64,000 nt of DNA from Chrysophaeum taylorii (GCA_029834535.1 JAQMWT010000318.1:124001-188000); one strand, 5' to 3'; positions 54,423 to 64,000 are shown, counted from the stretch's first letter. Numbers and translations: made by a program. The notes: generated by a model not told the origin, from the sequence alone.

Positions 54423-55417
54423 ATGCCGCGGCTGCTGCTTCGTCCCGAGCGGAAGGACCTCGTACCAGGGTGGTTCTGTTCTCCCAGACGGCTTGAAAGG
54501 AATACCTTGGAGTGCGACATTCCACTCGAACGCGCATTGATTGGAGGCGCAGTATGCGAATTAGCGCGTAATCTCTACCGGATTATTACCAAAGTGAAAG
54601 TTCGCCGAATAGTAAGGGCAAATCGTTTATTTTGGCCACTTTGCGACATGCCCGGACTCGGCTCGCGAGTCACGCCGCGCGGTCGGTCCTTCGAGGCGTG
54701 GTGGGTGCCATCGATGGTTGCTGCATCTGGCAGAAAACCCCGGGCTGTGCTGTCCACAACCCCGCGCGTTACTACTGCGCTCGCAAGGAAAAAAAAGTTC
54801 GCACTATTGCTTATTATGGCCATCTGCGACTCTGAGCGGCGCTTCGGCTGGTTTGACGTCTCGGCTACGACGCACGGCAGTCTTGCATGGGCTAGTACGT
54901 TGCTCGGTCGGTCAGCGGGTGAGAAGTGGGCATCTGCCAGCCCTTTTTTTTTTCTTTCGTAGGTGATTGCGCCTTTACCAACATCCACAGCACGATCTCG
55001 GACGACGACTTCAACTTGGAGCACAGCATCAATATCGAGCGAGCCTTTACGTCCGTCGCTGGGGCATCCTCTGGCGACCCCTCGAGATGGATTTCACCAA
55101 GCGCGGAGCCGTTGTTGGCTGTTGCGTGCGCCTCCACGACTTCTGCATCGACAAAAACAAACCTCGAGCTCGAAGAAGAGTTGCGAAAGGAGGGCGAGGA
55201 GAGACTTGAGGTGCAGCCCGGCCGCCGCCGCAGGAAAGCACCTCGCGTCGATCGCGGTGGTGTCCCTATCGAGAATCTCGATACCGCGTGTCGACGTGAT
55301 TACCGTCGCGAGGGCTCGCGCACTGCCGACGAGAGGTCCGATCCTACCCGGCGCACTATGACTCTCGAGGCGCTCCTCCGCGAGGAGGGGCTTCGGCGCC
55401 CTAGGCGGCGCCGTTAA
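54423..55417 (+). pseudogene. PIF/Harbinger-type DDE transposase relic
   Basis: Three DDE_Tnp_4-style signatures are in order on the plus strand: VVGAIDGCCIWQKTPG (first Asp near 54713), VGDCAFTN (second Asp near 54965) and NIERAF followed by RRWGILWRPLEMDF (Glu near 55037), then VVGCCVRLHDFCIDKN. Between the first two lies FALLLIMAICDSERRFGWFD with a GSLAW segment in place of the usual G-S-x-H-D. All three catalytic acids are kept, but the parts lie in three frames with at least three shifts, and the glycine-rich stretch between second Asp and Glu is shortened. It is therefore inactive. The partner Myb/SANT protein of Harbinger elements and the terminal repeats are not found nearby. Confidence 0.8.
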
Positions 55418-55661
55418 GCAAAGTGAAGTATGACGAAAAGACTCTCTCTCGATCTCGGCGCCGTCGGCGAAGGTCGCAGGGGTGGGCCGGCCACCTCGGG
55501 GCAGAGGGAGCAGAGGCGTGCAGAGGAGGCAAAGAACGTAAGGGGGTGTGTCGTTGGGCTGCGCCAAGAACAGTGCGGCGGGTTTAAAGACCAATGGCCT
55601 CGTCGGGGATCTCCTCGTCTGCGTTGCTGTCTGCAAGATACGGGGCATCGGGCATAATCTT
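55418..55661. other. Intergenic, nothing recognised
   Basis: Between the Harbinger relic and the next minus-strand frame. Only short open frames without domains. Confidence 0.4.
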
Positions 55662-56256
55662 CTATGACTTCTTCTTCTTCTTCTTCTTCATTAGGAAGAA
55701 CCCCACGTCCATCCGCGCAGGAGAGCGCCGAGCGACTGGGGGCGAGGACGAGGGCGGGGGTGGTAGAGGAAGGTCTTCTGGTGGCTTCAGAATATCTTCA
55801 ATTTCTTGCAGACGGCATCGATAGTAATCGAGCAAATTATAGTAGCTCGCGTCGAGCTTCGGCTGGATCTTGTCAACCTCTTCCATCAGGACTATAAGTT
55901 AGAGCTGGCCTTCGCTTTCTGGCGCTTTTTTGCCGTCAGGATTAAGATGTCTCCTTATCAACCTTCTCGATGTGGACGGGCAATTTTTTGAGGGCATCTA
56001 CGAGCTCGTCGGCGTCGTCGCTGTTGTTGCGCTTCCCCGAGACCCGGTCCGACCTCACCGAAGCAGAAGACGTCGTAGACCTCGACCTGCGATTGTGAGC
56101 GGCCGTGGCTGCCATCAGAGTCAAGCACGAGCATAGAAGACGCCGTACTTGGTGCAAACCAGATACGTAAAAGTAGACCCGTCTCGTTGGCCTCGTCCTC
56201 CTCGATGAACGATTCAAGAAGAAGACCATACCGCTCCGTTCTTCCTCCGACATCAA
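55662..56256 (-). pseudogene. Unknown gene relic with acidic/coiled segments
   Basis: The minus strand reads LLLRIWFAPSTASSMLVLDS, then SQVEVYDVFCFGEVGPG, DADELVDALKKLPVHIEKVD and MEEVDKIQPKLDASYYNLLD with YYRCRLQEIEDILKPPEDLP. These are coding-like but lie in two or three frames. The TTC repeat near 55669-55690 encodes a terminal lysine run. No family is recognised. It may be the downstream half of the gene relic at 56380-57070. Confidence 0.35.
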
Positions 56257-56379
56257 ACCGTCGTCCCCGTCGCCTTGGCCGGACGCCTGGAACTTGGCAA
56301 AGATGCGCGCTGGCAGTCGGAGCGCAGCTTGCTCCCCGACGAGCTTGGTCGCGGCGACGGTGAACCCGTCGCGCGCTTC

Positions 56380-57070
56380 AACTTCCGGACGAGCTCAGGA
56401 GGAAAACATGAGGATCGGCGGCATACGGACTGTCGTCCAGTTCGTTCGAGTTCCAGGTCTTGGCCAGCACCTCCCAGTACTGCTTGGTCTCCCTCGCGCG
56501 CTTCGAGCGTTTCTCGAGGAAGGGGTCGAGTCCCGACAATCGAGGAAGGGGTCGAGTCCCGACACTCGAGGAAGGGGTCGAGGAAGGGGTCTCGGGTCTC
56601 GTGTCAGGACGATGGCCATGATCATCCGCGCTCGGCAGGGATCCTGCGACCAGTTCTTCTTCGTCGGTTTTTCGGCGAGCGAGCTGCACGCGGAGGGTTA
56701 AGCCGGTTCGAGGGCCGCCGCAGTTTCCGCCTCGCGCGGCCCTGCGTCGACAGATGCAGCCTCTGACTCTGCGCCCTCCGGCTCCGACTCGGCCGAGTCA
56801 CTCAGTGTGAAGAGCGTGGCACTCCTCGTTTCCACCTTCTCCTCGAGCCAAGCCACGAAAGCGGACCAGTTCCAGGCCTTGCACCTGGGCTGCGGCACGC
56901 TTTGCTCTGCCGCTTGATCCACATCTCCGCCACGAGGTGTTTGTTTGTTTGTTTGTTTGTTTTCCGGCCGCGAAACAAGCCTTCGGGGTCCAGGTCTGCA
57001 TCGTCATCGCAGCCCAGCCGGGTTTGATCGATCTTCAGCGTCGCTGCCCGAAATCCTCCATATATCCTGC
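56380..57070 (-). pseudogene. Unknown dispersed gene family relic, copy 2
   Basis: Minus-strand counterpart of 29413-30125. It shows ATLKIDQTR, TWTPKACFAAGKQ, AEMWIKRQ, CKAWNWSAFVAWLEEKVETR and LFTLSDSAE, and further on YWEVLAKTWNSNELDDSPYA. Several frames are needed. A GTTT tract (56938-56962) has expanded inside the FAAGKQ region, and a minisatellite lies at 56515-56600. The best-conserved part is AWLEEKVETR. No known domain. Confidence 0.45.
56515..56600. repeat. Minisatellite GAGGAAGGGGTCGAGTCCCG
   Basis: About three and a half copies of a 24-base unit (GAGGAAGGGGTCGAGTCCCG plus ACACTC variants). Confidence 0.9.
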
Positions 57071-57940
57071 CCTGATTATTATTGGCCAACTTTATCTCTG
57101 TAGAGAACGGGTCTATAACCCCTCGGATCTCATCTCGCCTGGGGTTTCAAAATCGCGTCATAAATTCGCAGAGCCAACACACACAAATTCGCGCAACACA
57201 CCATGAGAAGAGGATATGCGTCGCCCAGCGTCTCCCTCAACACGAATCGACGGCGCTGCGGAGTTTTGCCGACATATTTTTCTGCGGTCCCTGCCGAAGC
57301 CTAGCTGTGAGAAAGAAGAGTAGCATGGACGACCCTCTTGAGTCCGCGGTGTTTCGGGCAAAGGAAGCAACGAACCCAGGGTTCGCCTTCGCTTCGAGTT
57401 CGAGTTCCCTACTGGTTCGCGTTCGATTAGTCGGTTCGCGTTTGCGGCGAGTTCGCGTTCGCTCGGGTTCGCGTTTGCGTCGAGTTCTCGTTCGCGGCGA
57501 GTTCGCGTTCGCTGCCTGTCACATTCGCGATTGTCTGCCCTCTGCACTAAGTCTTACTCACTTTTCGATAGTACAACTGCGTTGCCGCAGGCCGCAATTT
57601 GTGGACGCGGCAGTTTTGGGGAGGGGAGGGGTTTTTAAAGGTCGACTGCTAAGAGGGGAGGGGTTGGTTACAGAGTTAAGAACTCCAAGGATAAGGCGGG
57701 GCTGGCAAAGAAGGAAGGGGGGGGGAATCAAAGCCGGAGCGTTGAGTGAGGCGAGAGCAGAGCGAGGGGAGGGGGGATTGGGAGTAAAGGGGAGGGGGTA
57801 GTAGGGAGGGTGGTGGTGGTGGTGAGAGAAGCTGCGGCATGTCCGAGAGTCTTCGACGTTCCGAGACGCGGCGGCACCAGGTGCACGTGAGAACAACATG
57901 GCGGTCATATGAATATACCGTGTAGTTGTTTTGATGCCTC
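57071..57940. other. Intergenic with repeats and a lone polypurine motif
   Basis: A TTCGCGTTCG-type minisatellite lies at about 57375-57515. TTTTTAAAGGTCGACTGCTA plus AGAGGGGAGGGG at 57625-57660 is the pre-LTR motif of the Copia fossils, without an LTR after it. G-rich sequence follows to 57810. No gene. Confidence 0.55.
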
Positions 57941-59690
57941 TCAGTCGTCGTCAGAAGTCGTTGTCGTTCGCTTCTTCCGCATCTTCGCCGTCATCATCAT
58001 CATCATCGACGTCAGTTTCTTCGCCTGGAAAATCATGATCGCGGCCTTGTGTGTTTGGCGTCTTCTTGTAGATTTCCCACAGGCGGTCATAATCAATGTC
58101 GCCATGCACGTACTTCCAGAAGGGGTAGTTGTGTTTGATGACGACAAACGAACCAAGAATTATAATTATCGGCGATAGACTTGAACGGAGCGCGCTTTTC
58201 GTCAGTTTGCCAAATCGGAACACACGTTCCTCGTGCGACTCCTCAGTTTGAGTCGCGCTGCCTTTACTTTCGAACATGAGCGTCGCAGGCGGGTAATCTG
58301 CCCGGATCTTGGGATCAGCGTACGTTTGAGGCAGGTCCACTTCTTTTGCCTCGAAGAATGCCGTCTCTCTTCTTTGACGAAACGTGACCATTCTGTCCTG
58401 GGCATAGAGAGGAACTTCTTGGCCTTTTCTACTTCTGCGTCGTGGGCTTGCGGAGCAGTTGCGGCCTTCTTCGAGTTGTCGTCACCTAAATCTAGCAGAT
58501 CGTCGTCGTCGTCGTTGTTATCACTATGGCTCGTTTTGCGTCGCTTCATTGGGGAAGGCAGCAGCGTTGGCTCCGCTGCTTGCATCAAGTCCACCGCGCG
58601 CGCTGCCTCTCTCTCCATGTACTGTCGAACCGAGTCTCTTGACTACTAAAGTAGCCTGCGACGCAACAGGGAGCACTTTTTTGTCAATATTGATCGAAGG
58701 GCTCAGCATCATCAGGTTGCCGACAGCCTTCTCGGTGGGGCGAACTGCGTGCAGCGCCTCACCGGATCTTTTATGCAAATATCCCGAGCAGTTGAGACCA
58801 ATCCATCGCATTCCCCCCATCCCACCTCATGGAACTTGCGCATGTTCACGAGGCCCGTCTTGCGCATCATCGGTACATGAAGTGTGTCTCGTTTCAGCTT
58901 GTTGAGTGCGCGGACGGTGTTTATGGCGCGAACCATATCGACGACGACCGGGACGTCGCCTTCGGTTTGGAGTGTCAGCACATGCAGAGGCTTCATGAAG
59001 CCTTTCCTCTTGAGCACTACATCGCCAGTCTCTTGACGACCCCCTAACCCTGCGATCGCAAACCGTATGGTTGCGATGGAGGACGGCGCCTAACACGCTT
59101 GCTCCCTGCGGCGGCCCCTGCCGTCCCGGAGTGAGACGGTGCCTGCTCGCCTCCCGGGCTGGCCGGTTAGCACCCGGAAAGTCCGCGCCGGGATGGGGTT
59201 CGCTCGGTTGGGCAGAACGCGACGGACAGGTCGATTGTTCGTGGACCAACACGTCCGCGGCCTGCGACGCTCTTGCACGACCTCGCACAAGACCGCGCGC
59301 AGTGGCGGTCCGCCATCAACACGTCCTCGTCCCTCGCCTCTGCCCCAACTGCGTGAATTTATTTTCTCCATGATACCGGACCGGCTCGTGCCGGTGGTCC
59401 GGCCTGGCTCCCATGCTCGGGCGAGGTCTGAAGTTAGTTAGTTAGTTAGTTAGTTAGTCTTGACGACATCGCAGGGACTCGGGGCTGTGATGGCGGATTC
59501 GAGCTGAATGATGATGGCTTAAATGGCTTCTCCTCGTCATCCTCGGACACGTCACAAGATTTTTTTTTTGTGCACGAAAATTAGTATATACCCCGTTGAC
59601 ACGTGCGACTTCACATAGTTACGGTGCTATTATACAAGTAGGAAATCTACACTACGTGTAGGGAGCTAAGGATATACGTACGATTCGTAT
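57941..59690 (-). pseudogene. Unknown gene relic A (interrupted by a mini-LINE)
   Basis: The minus strand carries GFMKPLHVLTLQTEGDVPVV, then VRALNKLKRDTLHVPMMRKTG, KFHEVGWGECDGLVSTARDI, LMMLSPSINIDKKVLPVASQ, KFLSMPRTEWSRFVK, SKGSATQTEESHEERVFRFG, KLTKSALRS, IDYDRLWEIYKKTPNT, and an acidic end with Asp runs. Stretches are in two or three frames. A mini-LINE (59041-59457) with its target duplication splits the upstream part. A paralogous piece lies on the plus strand at 59700-60007. I do not recognise the protein. The nuclear-like acidic tail and KRRK patch are the only hints. Confidence 0.5.
59041..59457 (+). mobile_element. Mini-LINE (LINE-derived non-autonomous element) 2
   Basis: The plus strand starts CCCCTAACCCTGCGATCGCA, runs through the LINE 5' sequence (59090-59260, nearly the inverse of 1850-2008) and jumps directly to the LINE C-terminal/3' end (a CACGACCTCGCACAAGACCG-like block as at 61330). 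It then continues to GGCCTGGCTCCCATGCTCGG and a GTTA-repeat tail. TCTTGACGAC is present on both sides (59031-59040 and 59458-59467), a 10-bp target duplication. The central LINE body (most of the endonuclease and all of the reverse transcriptase) is missing. It is inserted in gene relic A. Confidence 0.85.
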
Positions 59691-59699
59691 TCGAAACCA

Positions 59700-60007
59700 C
59701 AGCCATCGCTGCGCGTGTGCCTTCGAGTAAGGGCTGCGCACAGATCACTGAAGCTCACGATGAGCGGGTCTTCAGGTTCAGGAAGCTGACCAAAATGCCG
59801 CTTCGCTCTCGCCTCAGGCCCAGGCTGCTCAAGGCCTTCGTAATCTTCAAACAAAACTTCCCCATTTTTCTGGAAGAAACAAACTCGACGGCGGCATCGA
59901 CTACGACCGGCTCTGGGCTTTGTTCAAAGAAACGCCAAACACCACTGGTGAGCACGACAATCCCGAACAACACCGAGGTTGATGATGAAGAGTCCGGCGC
60001 CTTTTGA
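59700..60007 (+). pseudogene. Gene relic A, second copy (3' part)
   Basis: The plus strand reads SSKGCAQITEAHDERVFRF, RKLTKMPLRS, AFVIFKQNFP and, in another frame, DGGIDYDRLWALFKETPNTT. This parallels 58270-57960 on the minus strand (SKGSATQTEESHEERVFRFG, IDYDRLWEIYKKTPNT). The two copies are thus inverted with respect to each other about 1.4 kb apart. Only the C-terminal third is present. Confidence 0.6.
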
Positions 60008-60784
60008 AAACACTTGATCGCATGTAGTCCTCACACCTCTTCTGGGCGTCCTCTCGCTCTACCCTTGATGACGGCCTTCTTTTTTCTTTTCGCCGCCTCT
60101 TATGACGTGTCTCCGCTTCCTTTCGCCCGCGCCTCTTCTCCTCGCACGAATACCAACTCCCGGCCCGCGGCTTCTACGCCATCTTCTCGTCGGCAGCTCT
60201 CACCCTGCCTTGCCCTTGTCACCGCCTCCTTCCTGTTCGCAAAGCCTGTTGCGTGTCCATCTCGCGGCCTTGAGCCGCAAGCCCAACCCGCTCGAGCCTT
60301 TCCTGGCTCCCCACCCCGCCCGGGTCCCGGTGGGCTTCACGATCGCGCACTATGCACGTAAACAAACTTTCGATCAAACGGGCGAGGGCACAGTTACGTA
60401 ATTGGATGTGTTTCATGGCAAGGGCGACATAAACTCCAACTAGCCTCCTTTTCCCTGCAACCGCGGACACCCTGCAGACTCGGAGTAGCCGCAGGCGCAA
60501 GAGTGCCTTGGACGCCGACATAGGTAGATAGAGCTAGACGGCAGGCACGGACGTCCCGCGAGTGCGGTTAGACAGCGGATACGGTTGCGGACGCAGCTCC
60601 GTAGCAGATGCGCACAGCCCCAGATGCGGACACGCCGCGGATGCAGACACGCCGCGGATGCGGACATGTCGCGGATGCGGACACGCCCCGTCACGCACGA
60701 ATGCGGATAACGCGCGGACGCGGATGATGAGCGGATACGGACACGCCTCGGATGCGGGTAAAGTGTCCGTGAGCATCTTTACAA
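60008..60784. other. Proline-rich open stretch and minisatellite, no gene called
   Basis: 60014-60400 is open in two plus-strand frames with Pro/Ser/Leu-rich translations and no recognised domain. 60600-60760 is a minisatellite. Nothing else is supported. Confidence 0.4.
60600..60760. repeat. Degenerate 18-bp minisatellite (CGCGGATGCGGACACGCC)
   Basis: About eight degenerate units of GCGGATGCGGACACGC-type sequence. Confidence 0.85.
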
Positions 60785-60945
60785 TCTTCAGCCACTGTAA
60801 GCTCTACCTCTGTCGAGTCGGCAAGACATCGAGTTCTGGGTCGACGACTCCACGTTGCGCAATATCGACAAGCTCGGCGTCTACACGCGCAATGTCGTGT
60901 CGTCTACTGCGAGGTCCTCCCTCCGGTAGCGGTAGCCACCCTCTC
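60785..60945 (+). mobile_element. Helitron-like helicase end fragment H8
   Basis: AAGCTCTACCTCTGTCGAGT, then GGCAAGAC, GGTCGACGACTCCACG, TGCGCAATATCGACAAGC and GGCGTCTACACGCGCA correspond block for block to the end of the helicase part in units H2-H7 (for example 21688-21815). Here the reading LGVYTRNVV is kept. No motif array or start sequence is attached. It is more diverged than the other units, so probably older. Confidence 0.6.
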
Positions 60946-61192
60946 TCTCGCAGCAGAGGCGTCGCAGCACCGACTCATGCGGCGTGTTGAAACGAAGAGG
61001 CGGAACACCTTTCGAAGGACGAGTGTGTGCGAGGGACAGAAAGTGCAAGTCAGCGCAGCACGAAAAAACTTTCTTTGCAGCGTTGGGAATTCACTTCAGC
61101 AAGTGAACGTGAACCACTTCACCAGCCACGCAATATTGGTGAGGTGATTTGAAGTGAACACGTCACCCTACGTTTCTATCGTGAGCCTTTGT
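60946..61192. other. Intergenic with GTGAA repeats
   Basis: Several GTGAAGTGAAC/GTGAACCACTTCACC-type short repeats lie near 61090-61200. No gene. Confidence 0.5.
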
Positions 61193-61201
61193 GAAGTGAA
61201 C

Positions 61202-61763
61202 TAACTTCGGACCTCTCCCGGGCATGGGAGCCAGGCTGGGCCGGTAGTAGCCGGTCCAGGATCACAGAGCAAAAATTCACACAGTTGGGGTAGAAGCTTG
61301 GGAAAGTGCATGGATGGCGGACCGCCACTGCGCGCGGTCTTGTGCGAGGTCGTGCCACGAGTTGAAGGGGATGTCGCATTTCCGGAGTGCCTTGGCGAGC
61401 GACCTCCCTTACGTCATCTGCGGAGCCCCCGGTGGGCGCTTGGGGCGGACCCAAGACGAGAGCATCTTGCGAGGGAGTCGGGAGAAGGGCATGCGGGCGA
61501 CGTGACCGGCCCAGCGGAGCTGGCGGCGCGTGACGTAGACGTCGATGGACTCGAGGCCGAGGCGCCGCCGCAGGATCTCCGTTGAGATGTGGTGGGACCA
61601 GGTGTGTTTCCGGGTCACACGACACATGACGCGGGCGCACTGCGCGTGGAAACACCGCAGCCGGCGGAACAGGACCTCGGTGAGGCACCACGATTCCGCA
61701 CCGTGAAGGAGGATGGCCAGGACGAGCGAGACATAGACGAGGCGCTTGGCGCGAGCAGAGACG
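61202..61763 (-). mobile_element. 5'-truncated LINE, 3' end
   Basis: The minus strand encodes the C-terminal LINE domain: LVLAILLHGAESWCLTEVLF, RRLRCFHAQCARVMCRVTR, RRRLGLESIDVYV, RRQLRWAGHVARMPFSRLPR and KMLSSW. In a second frame a segment close to WHDLAQDRAQWRSAI follows, then the 3' untranslated end shared with both mini-LINEs (GGCCCAGCCTGGCTCCCATG). GAAGTGAAC flanks it directly (61193-61201 and 61764-61772), a 9-bp target duplication. The copy was truncated in the reverse transcriptase thumb/C-terminal region on insertion and has one frame break near 61400. It may be from the same family as the LINE at the left window edge. Confidence 0.85.
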
Positions 61764-61772
61764 GAAGTGAAC

Positions 61773-61974
61773 GCCACTTTTTTTTTTTTTAACGCCAGCG
61801 CCGGTCCCTGTCGCGCCCCGTCAGTTCCGTGCCCCCCGCGCGCTATTGCCTAGGTCTGGTGCTCTTAGATTCTTTGGCGTTTTGGGGCGAAGGAGGAGTA
61901 ATTTTGGATGGGGTTCAGTGTTTCTTACTTTAGGCGATGTGAACGACCGACCTCGGTATCTTCGTCTGGTTCTT
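61773..61974. other. Short intergenic stretch
   Basis: Poly-T run at 61779-61790. No gene recognised. Confidence 0.5.
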
Positions 61975-63850
61975 CCTCATCAACCTCCATCTCCAAAGAG
62001 TCTTCGGGGAATCATGGTGCTCTCGGCGTTTTTGAAAAACTCGGTCTCGTGTCCGAGGTCCCTGTACTTAATCCGGGCCGCCACCGCAATGAAGAAAGTC
62101 TTGTGCATGCGCAGCATACTGGCAACTTTGTCCGTCTCGTCCGCGCCGAGAAGCGTGTTTCCCTCCGTCAGGACAAGATTTCCAATGCTCAGGCTGCGCT
62201 CACAGTAGTAGCTCTGCGCGCCACGTGTACGAATTGAAAAAAACCCCTTAGAGGCTCTCGCCATGTCCGGAAGGAAGGAACCCATACTGCTCCTTGGTGA
62301 GCGGTCGATACAGCTTTCCAACGTCGAGCACAGCCAGAGATCTGTGAAGCCGACTTAATCATTCTTCTCAAGTTCAGGATAATGCTCTTTCCAGTTGCGC
62401 GATCTCGACAGCCTGATCCATTGAGTGAAGGCCTGTTCAAACTCCTCCACATTGAAATCGGGCATCTGGTTCTCAGGCATAGCAAAAGAAGGCACGTCGC
62501 CACTAATGTCGTCGTCCCAAGCGTCGGGTGCGTCGAGTGCCGCCAAGAGACTGCGGGCAGGCGCAGGCTCGGAGGGCGGCGCAGACTCGGAGGAAGTCTT
62601 TGCCTTTTCGTGGTGGAATGCAGTCCGTGCGTAAATCACATATTTTTCCTTGAGCAACTTCCTGGCCTGAGCTCTCTGATTGGACGACAGGTGCCGGCAG
62701 TTGATAGTCCGAAAGACAAGAAGGAAGGCAATCAGCTCGCGATCGTTGAATTCGTAGTCGAGGTGACGCACGTAGTTTTCATTATTCCCGCAAAACCGAC
62801 GCTCACATTCGAGAATAGCCCGCTCAAGACAGATTTTGCCGGTCTCGCTTAGGTCGTCAATATCGACAGTCTTACGTGGCAAGGATTTCGCTGTTATGTT
62901 CGGGAGATCAATGACTTCTAGCGTCCCAGCTCGCAGAGAGACTCGATCATGTTGTGCTTGATCAATGCGGCGCACGCCCCCCTTATGGTATAAGTGTTCA
63001 TGTTGCACGAAAACAACGGCCTCATCCGTTATAGCTAAAATCGCCTCGAATTCAGCCAACGCCACCCATTGCTCATCACTGATTGTCCAGGGGAGTCCAA
63101 TGTTGGTAGCCGTGTACAGTTTGAGCACGTGGCGCATACGTAGCAAGGAACGAATAAGCTGGTATCGTGCCCGGAACCTCGTCTTATTGAGGTCGAGCTT
63201 GAGCTTCGGCGATTTATTTCCTCGGCTATAATGGCAAAAGCGCATGCAGATCCTTCAAACGTGTGCCGTAAGAAAAGAACCTGGCTCCATCGTGGGCACT
63301 GTTCAGCAGGTCCTGGCCAGCTCGGAATGGATTGATCACCTGCTTGCCTCTGGATCGTGTCAAGTCGCCACATGCCGCTGCCGAGATTTTTGAGATATCA
63401 CGCATGTCACACGCTTCGACTTCAACAAAAAATTCTTCGGCGACGCCAATTGCAGCCCGGTCTTGAACAATGGTTGCGGCCGCCAAATCGATATCGATTC
63501 CCGCACGCTCCGCGACCGCAGAACGGAGCAGAGAAGCCGTGCCGGAATCGGTTCCGTCGTCAGCTGGAACGAGGCCCACGCGGGAACACCGTCTCAACGC
63601 CACTCCAATCGGGCCAGATGAAGGATAGGCCAATGGCCTGTCGCTTGAACTTATCCTTGAGTGTCCCGCCGTCATGTAGCACCTGGGCGAATGGATCGCC
63701 GAAAGCCGCTTCATAACACTCCGTAACGACGTGCTTCAAGATTCGAACAACAAAACAACGATATTCGGCGTCCACCCATTCATCAAACAGCGCCTTTCGA
63801 GTCATGAACGGGCACTTGACTTTCCCGCTAATACGCCTCAATTAGGTTGC
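61975..63850 (-). pseudogene. hAT-like transposase relic
   Basis: The minus strand from right to left reads LHDGGTLKDKFKRQAIGLSF followed by IWPDW (compare the D-G-W-T...Y/A-I-x-x-x-F-I-D start of hAT catalytic domains). Then come AHDGARFFSYGTRLKDLHA and a 296-residue open frame (63245-62355) with LLRMRHVLKLYTATNIGLPW, TISDEQWVALAEFEAIL. Finally CERSLSIGNLVLTEGNTLL with ADETDKVASMLRMHK matches the ERxFSxAGxI...R..L dimerisation end of hAT proteins. The parts are in at least three frames, so it is inactive. The N-terminal BED zinc finger would lie near or beyond the window edge, and terminal repeats are not identified. The family call rests mainly on the C-terminal motif. Confidence 0.6.
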
Positions 63851-64000
63851 GATGATCTTCGTCGTCAGTCAAAGGTGCGCTTGGAAAAAATCCGCTGCGA
63901 CGTGTACGCGTAGTGCCGAGCCGAGAACGCCATCAGGGAAGAGTGCTTTTTTTGCCTGGCTGGGCATGGCCATGAAGTATCTCATAATATCCGATTTGCC
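63851..64000. other. Window edge, probably upstream part of the hAT-like relic
   Basis: The minus strand reads KSDIMRYFMAMPSQAKKALF in a short open frame that ends before the relic. Too short to assign. Confidence 0.3.

Noticed and set aside
60014-60401. Overlapping Pro/Ser-rich frames as a secreted protein gene
   Set aside because: Two frames are equally open, no consistent coding signal, and a signal-like start is not supported by any homologous copy.

Overview
The window looks like nuclear DNA of a unicellular eukaryote with a repeat-rich genome. A stramenopile or other chlorophyll-c-type alga is my best guess, but no ribosomal gene or other clade marker is present to prove it. The reasons are intronless coding blocks, non-LTR elements, Ty1/Copia fossils, PIF/Harbinger, hAT-like and Helitron-like relics, large ankyrin genes and a mitochondrial pyruvate carrier gene. 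No bacterial operon, tRNA array, rRNA or CRISPR locus is seen.

Layout. 1-2008: non-LTR retrotransposon (LINE) on the minus strand, cut by the window edge. 3.1-9.4 kb: LTR fragments, a first copy of an element with TTTGATCA-type motif arrays, and a decayed LTR-element body. 9.5-10.5 kb: Helitron-like helicase tail. 10.8-15.9 kb: Copia fossil with LTR remnants at both ends. 16.0-24.9 kb: two intact, closely related 17-repeat ankyrin genes flanking four tandem Helitron-like units. 25-33 kb: a third, broken ankyrin gene, an ankyrin fragment, paired coiled-coil relics, two more Helitron-like units and one probable unknown gene. 33.3-37.9 kb: a second TTTGATCA element carrying a TIR transposon, which itself carries a Mutator-like insertion. 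38.3-49.2 kb: two Copia fossils of different lineages and a long gag-like stretch. 49.2-51.2 kb: a LINE-derived mini-element and an intact gene encoding two MPC domains in one chain. 52.3-64 kb: tRNA-like inverted copies, an ankyrin-like relic, a Harbinger relic, unknown decayed families, another mini-LINE, a 5'-truncated LINE and a hAT-like transposase relic.

Real host genes are few. The best supported are the fused MPC gene (50479-51171, minus) and the two ankyrin genes (16010-17905 and 22972-24861, plus). A 32332-33021 reading frame is plausible. Most other reading frames are relics of mobile DNA.

The strongest signals for follow-up are the single-chain MPC1-like/MPC2-like carrier; two LINE-derived mini-elements that keep only both ends of a LINE and carry 10-12 bp target duplications; a tandem array of Helitron-like helicase tails whose end coincides with the ankyrin duplication breakpoint; and a three-level nest of DNA transposons resolved by empty-site comparison inside the same window.
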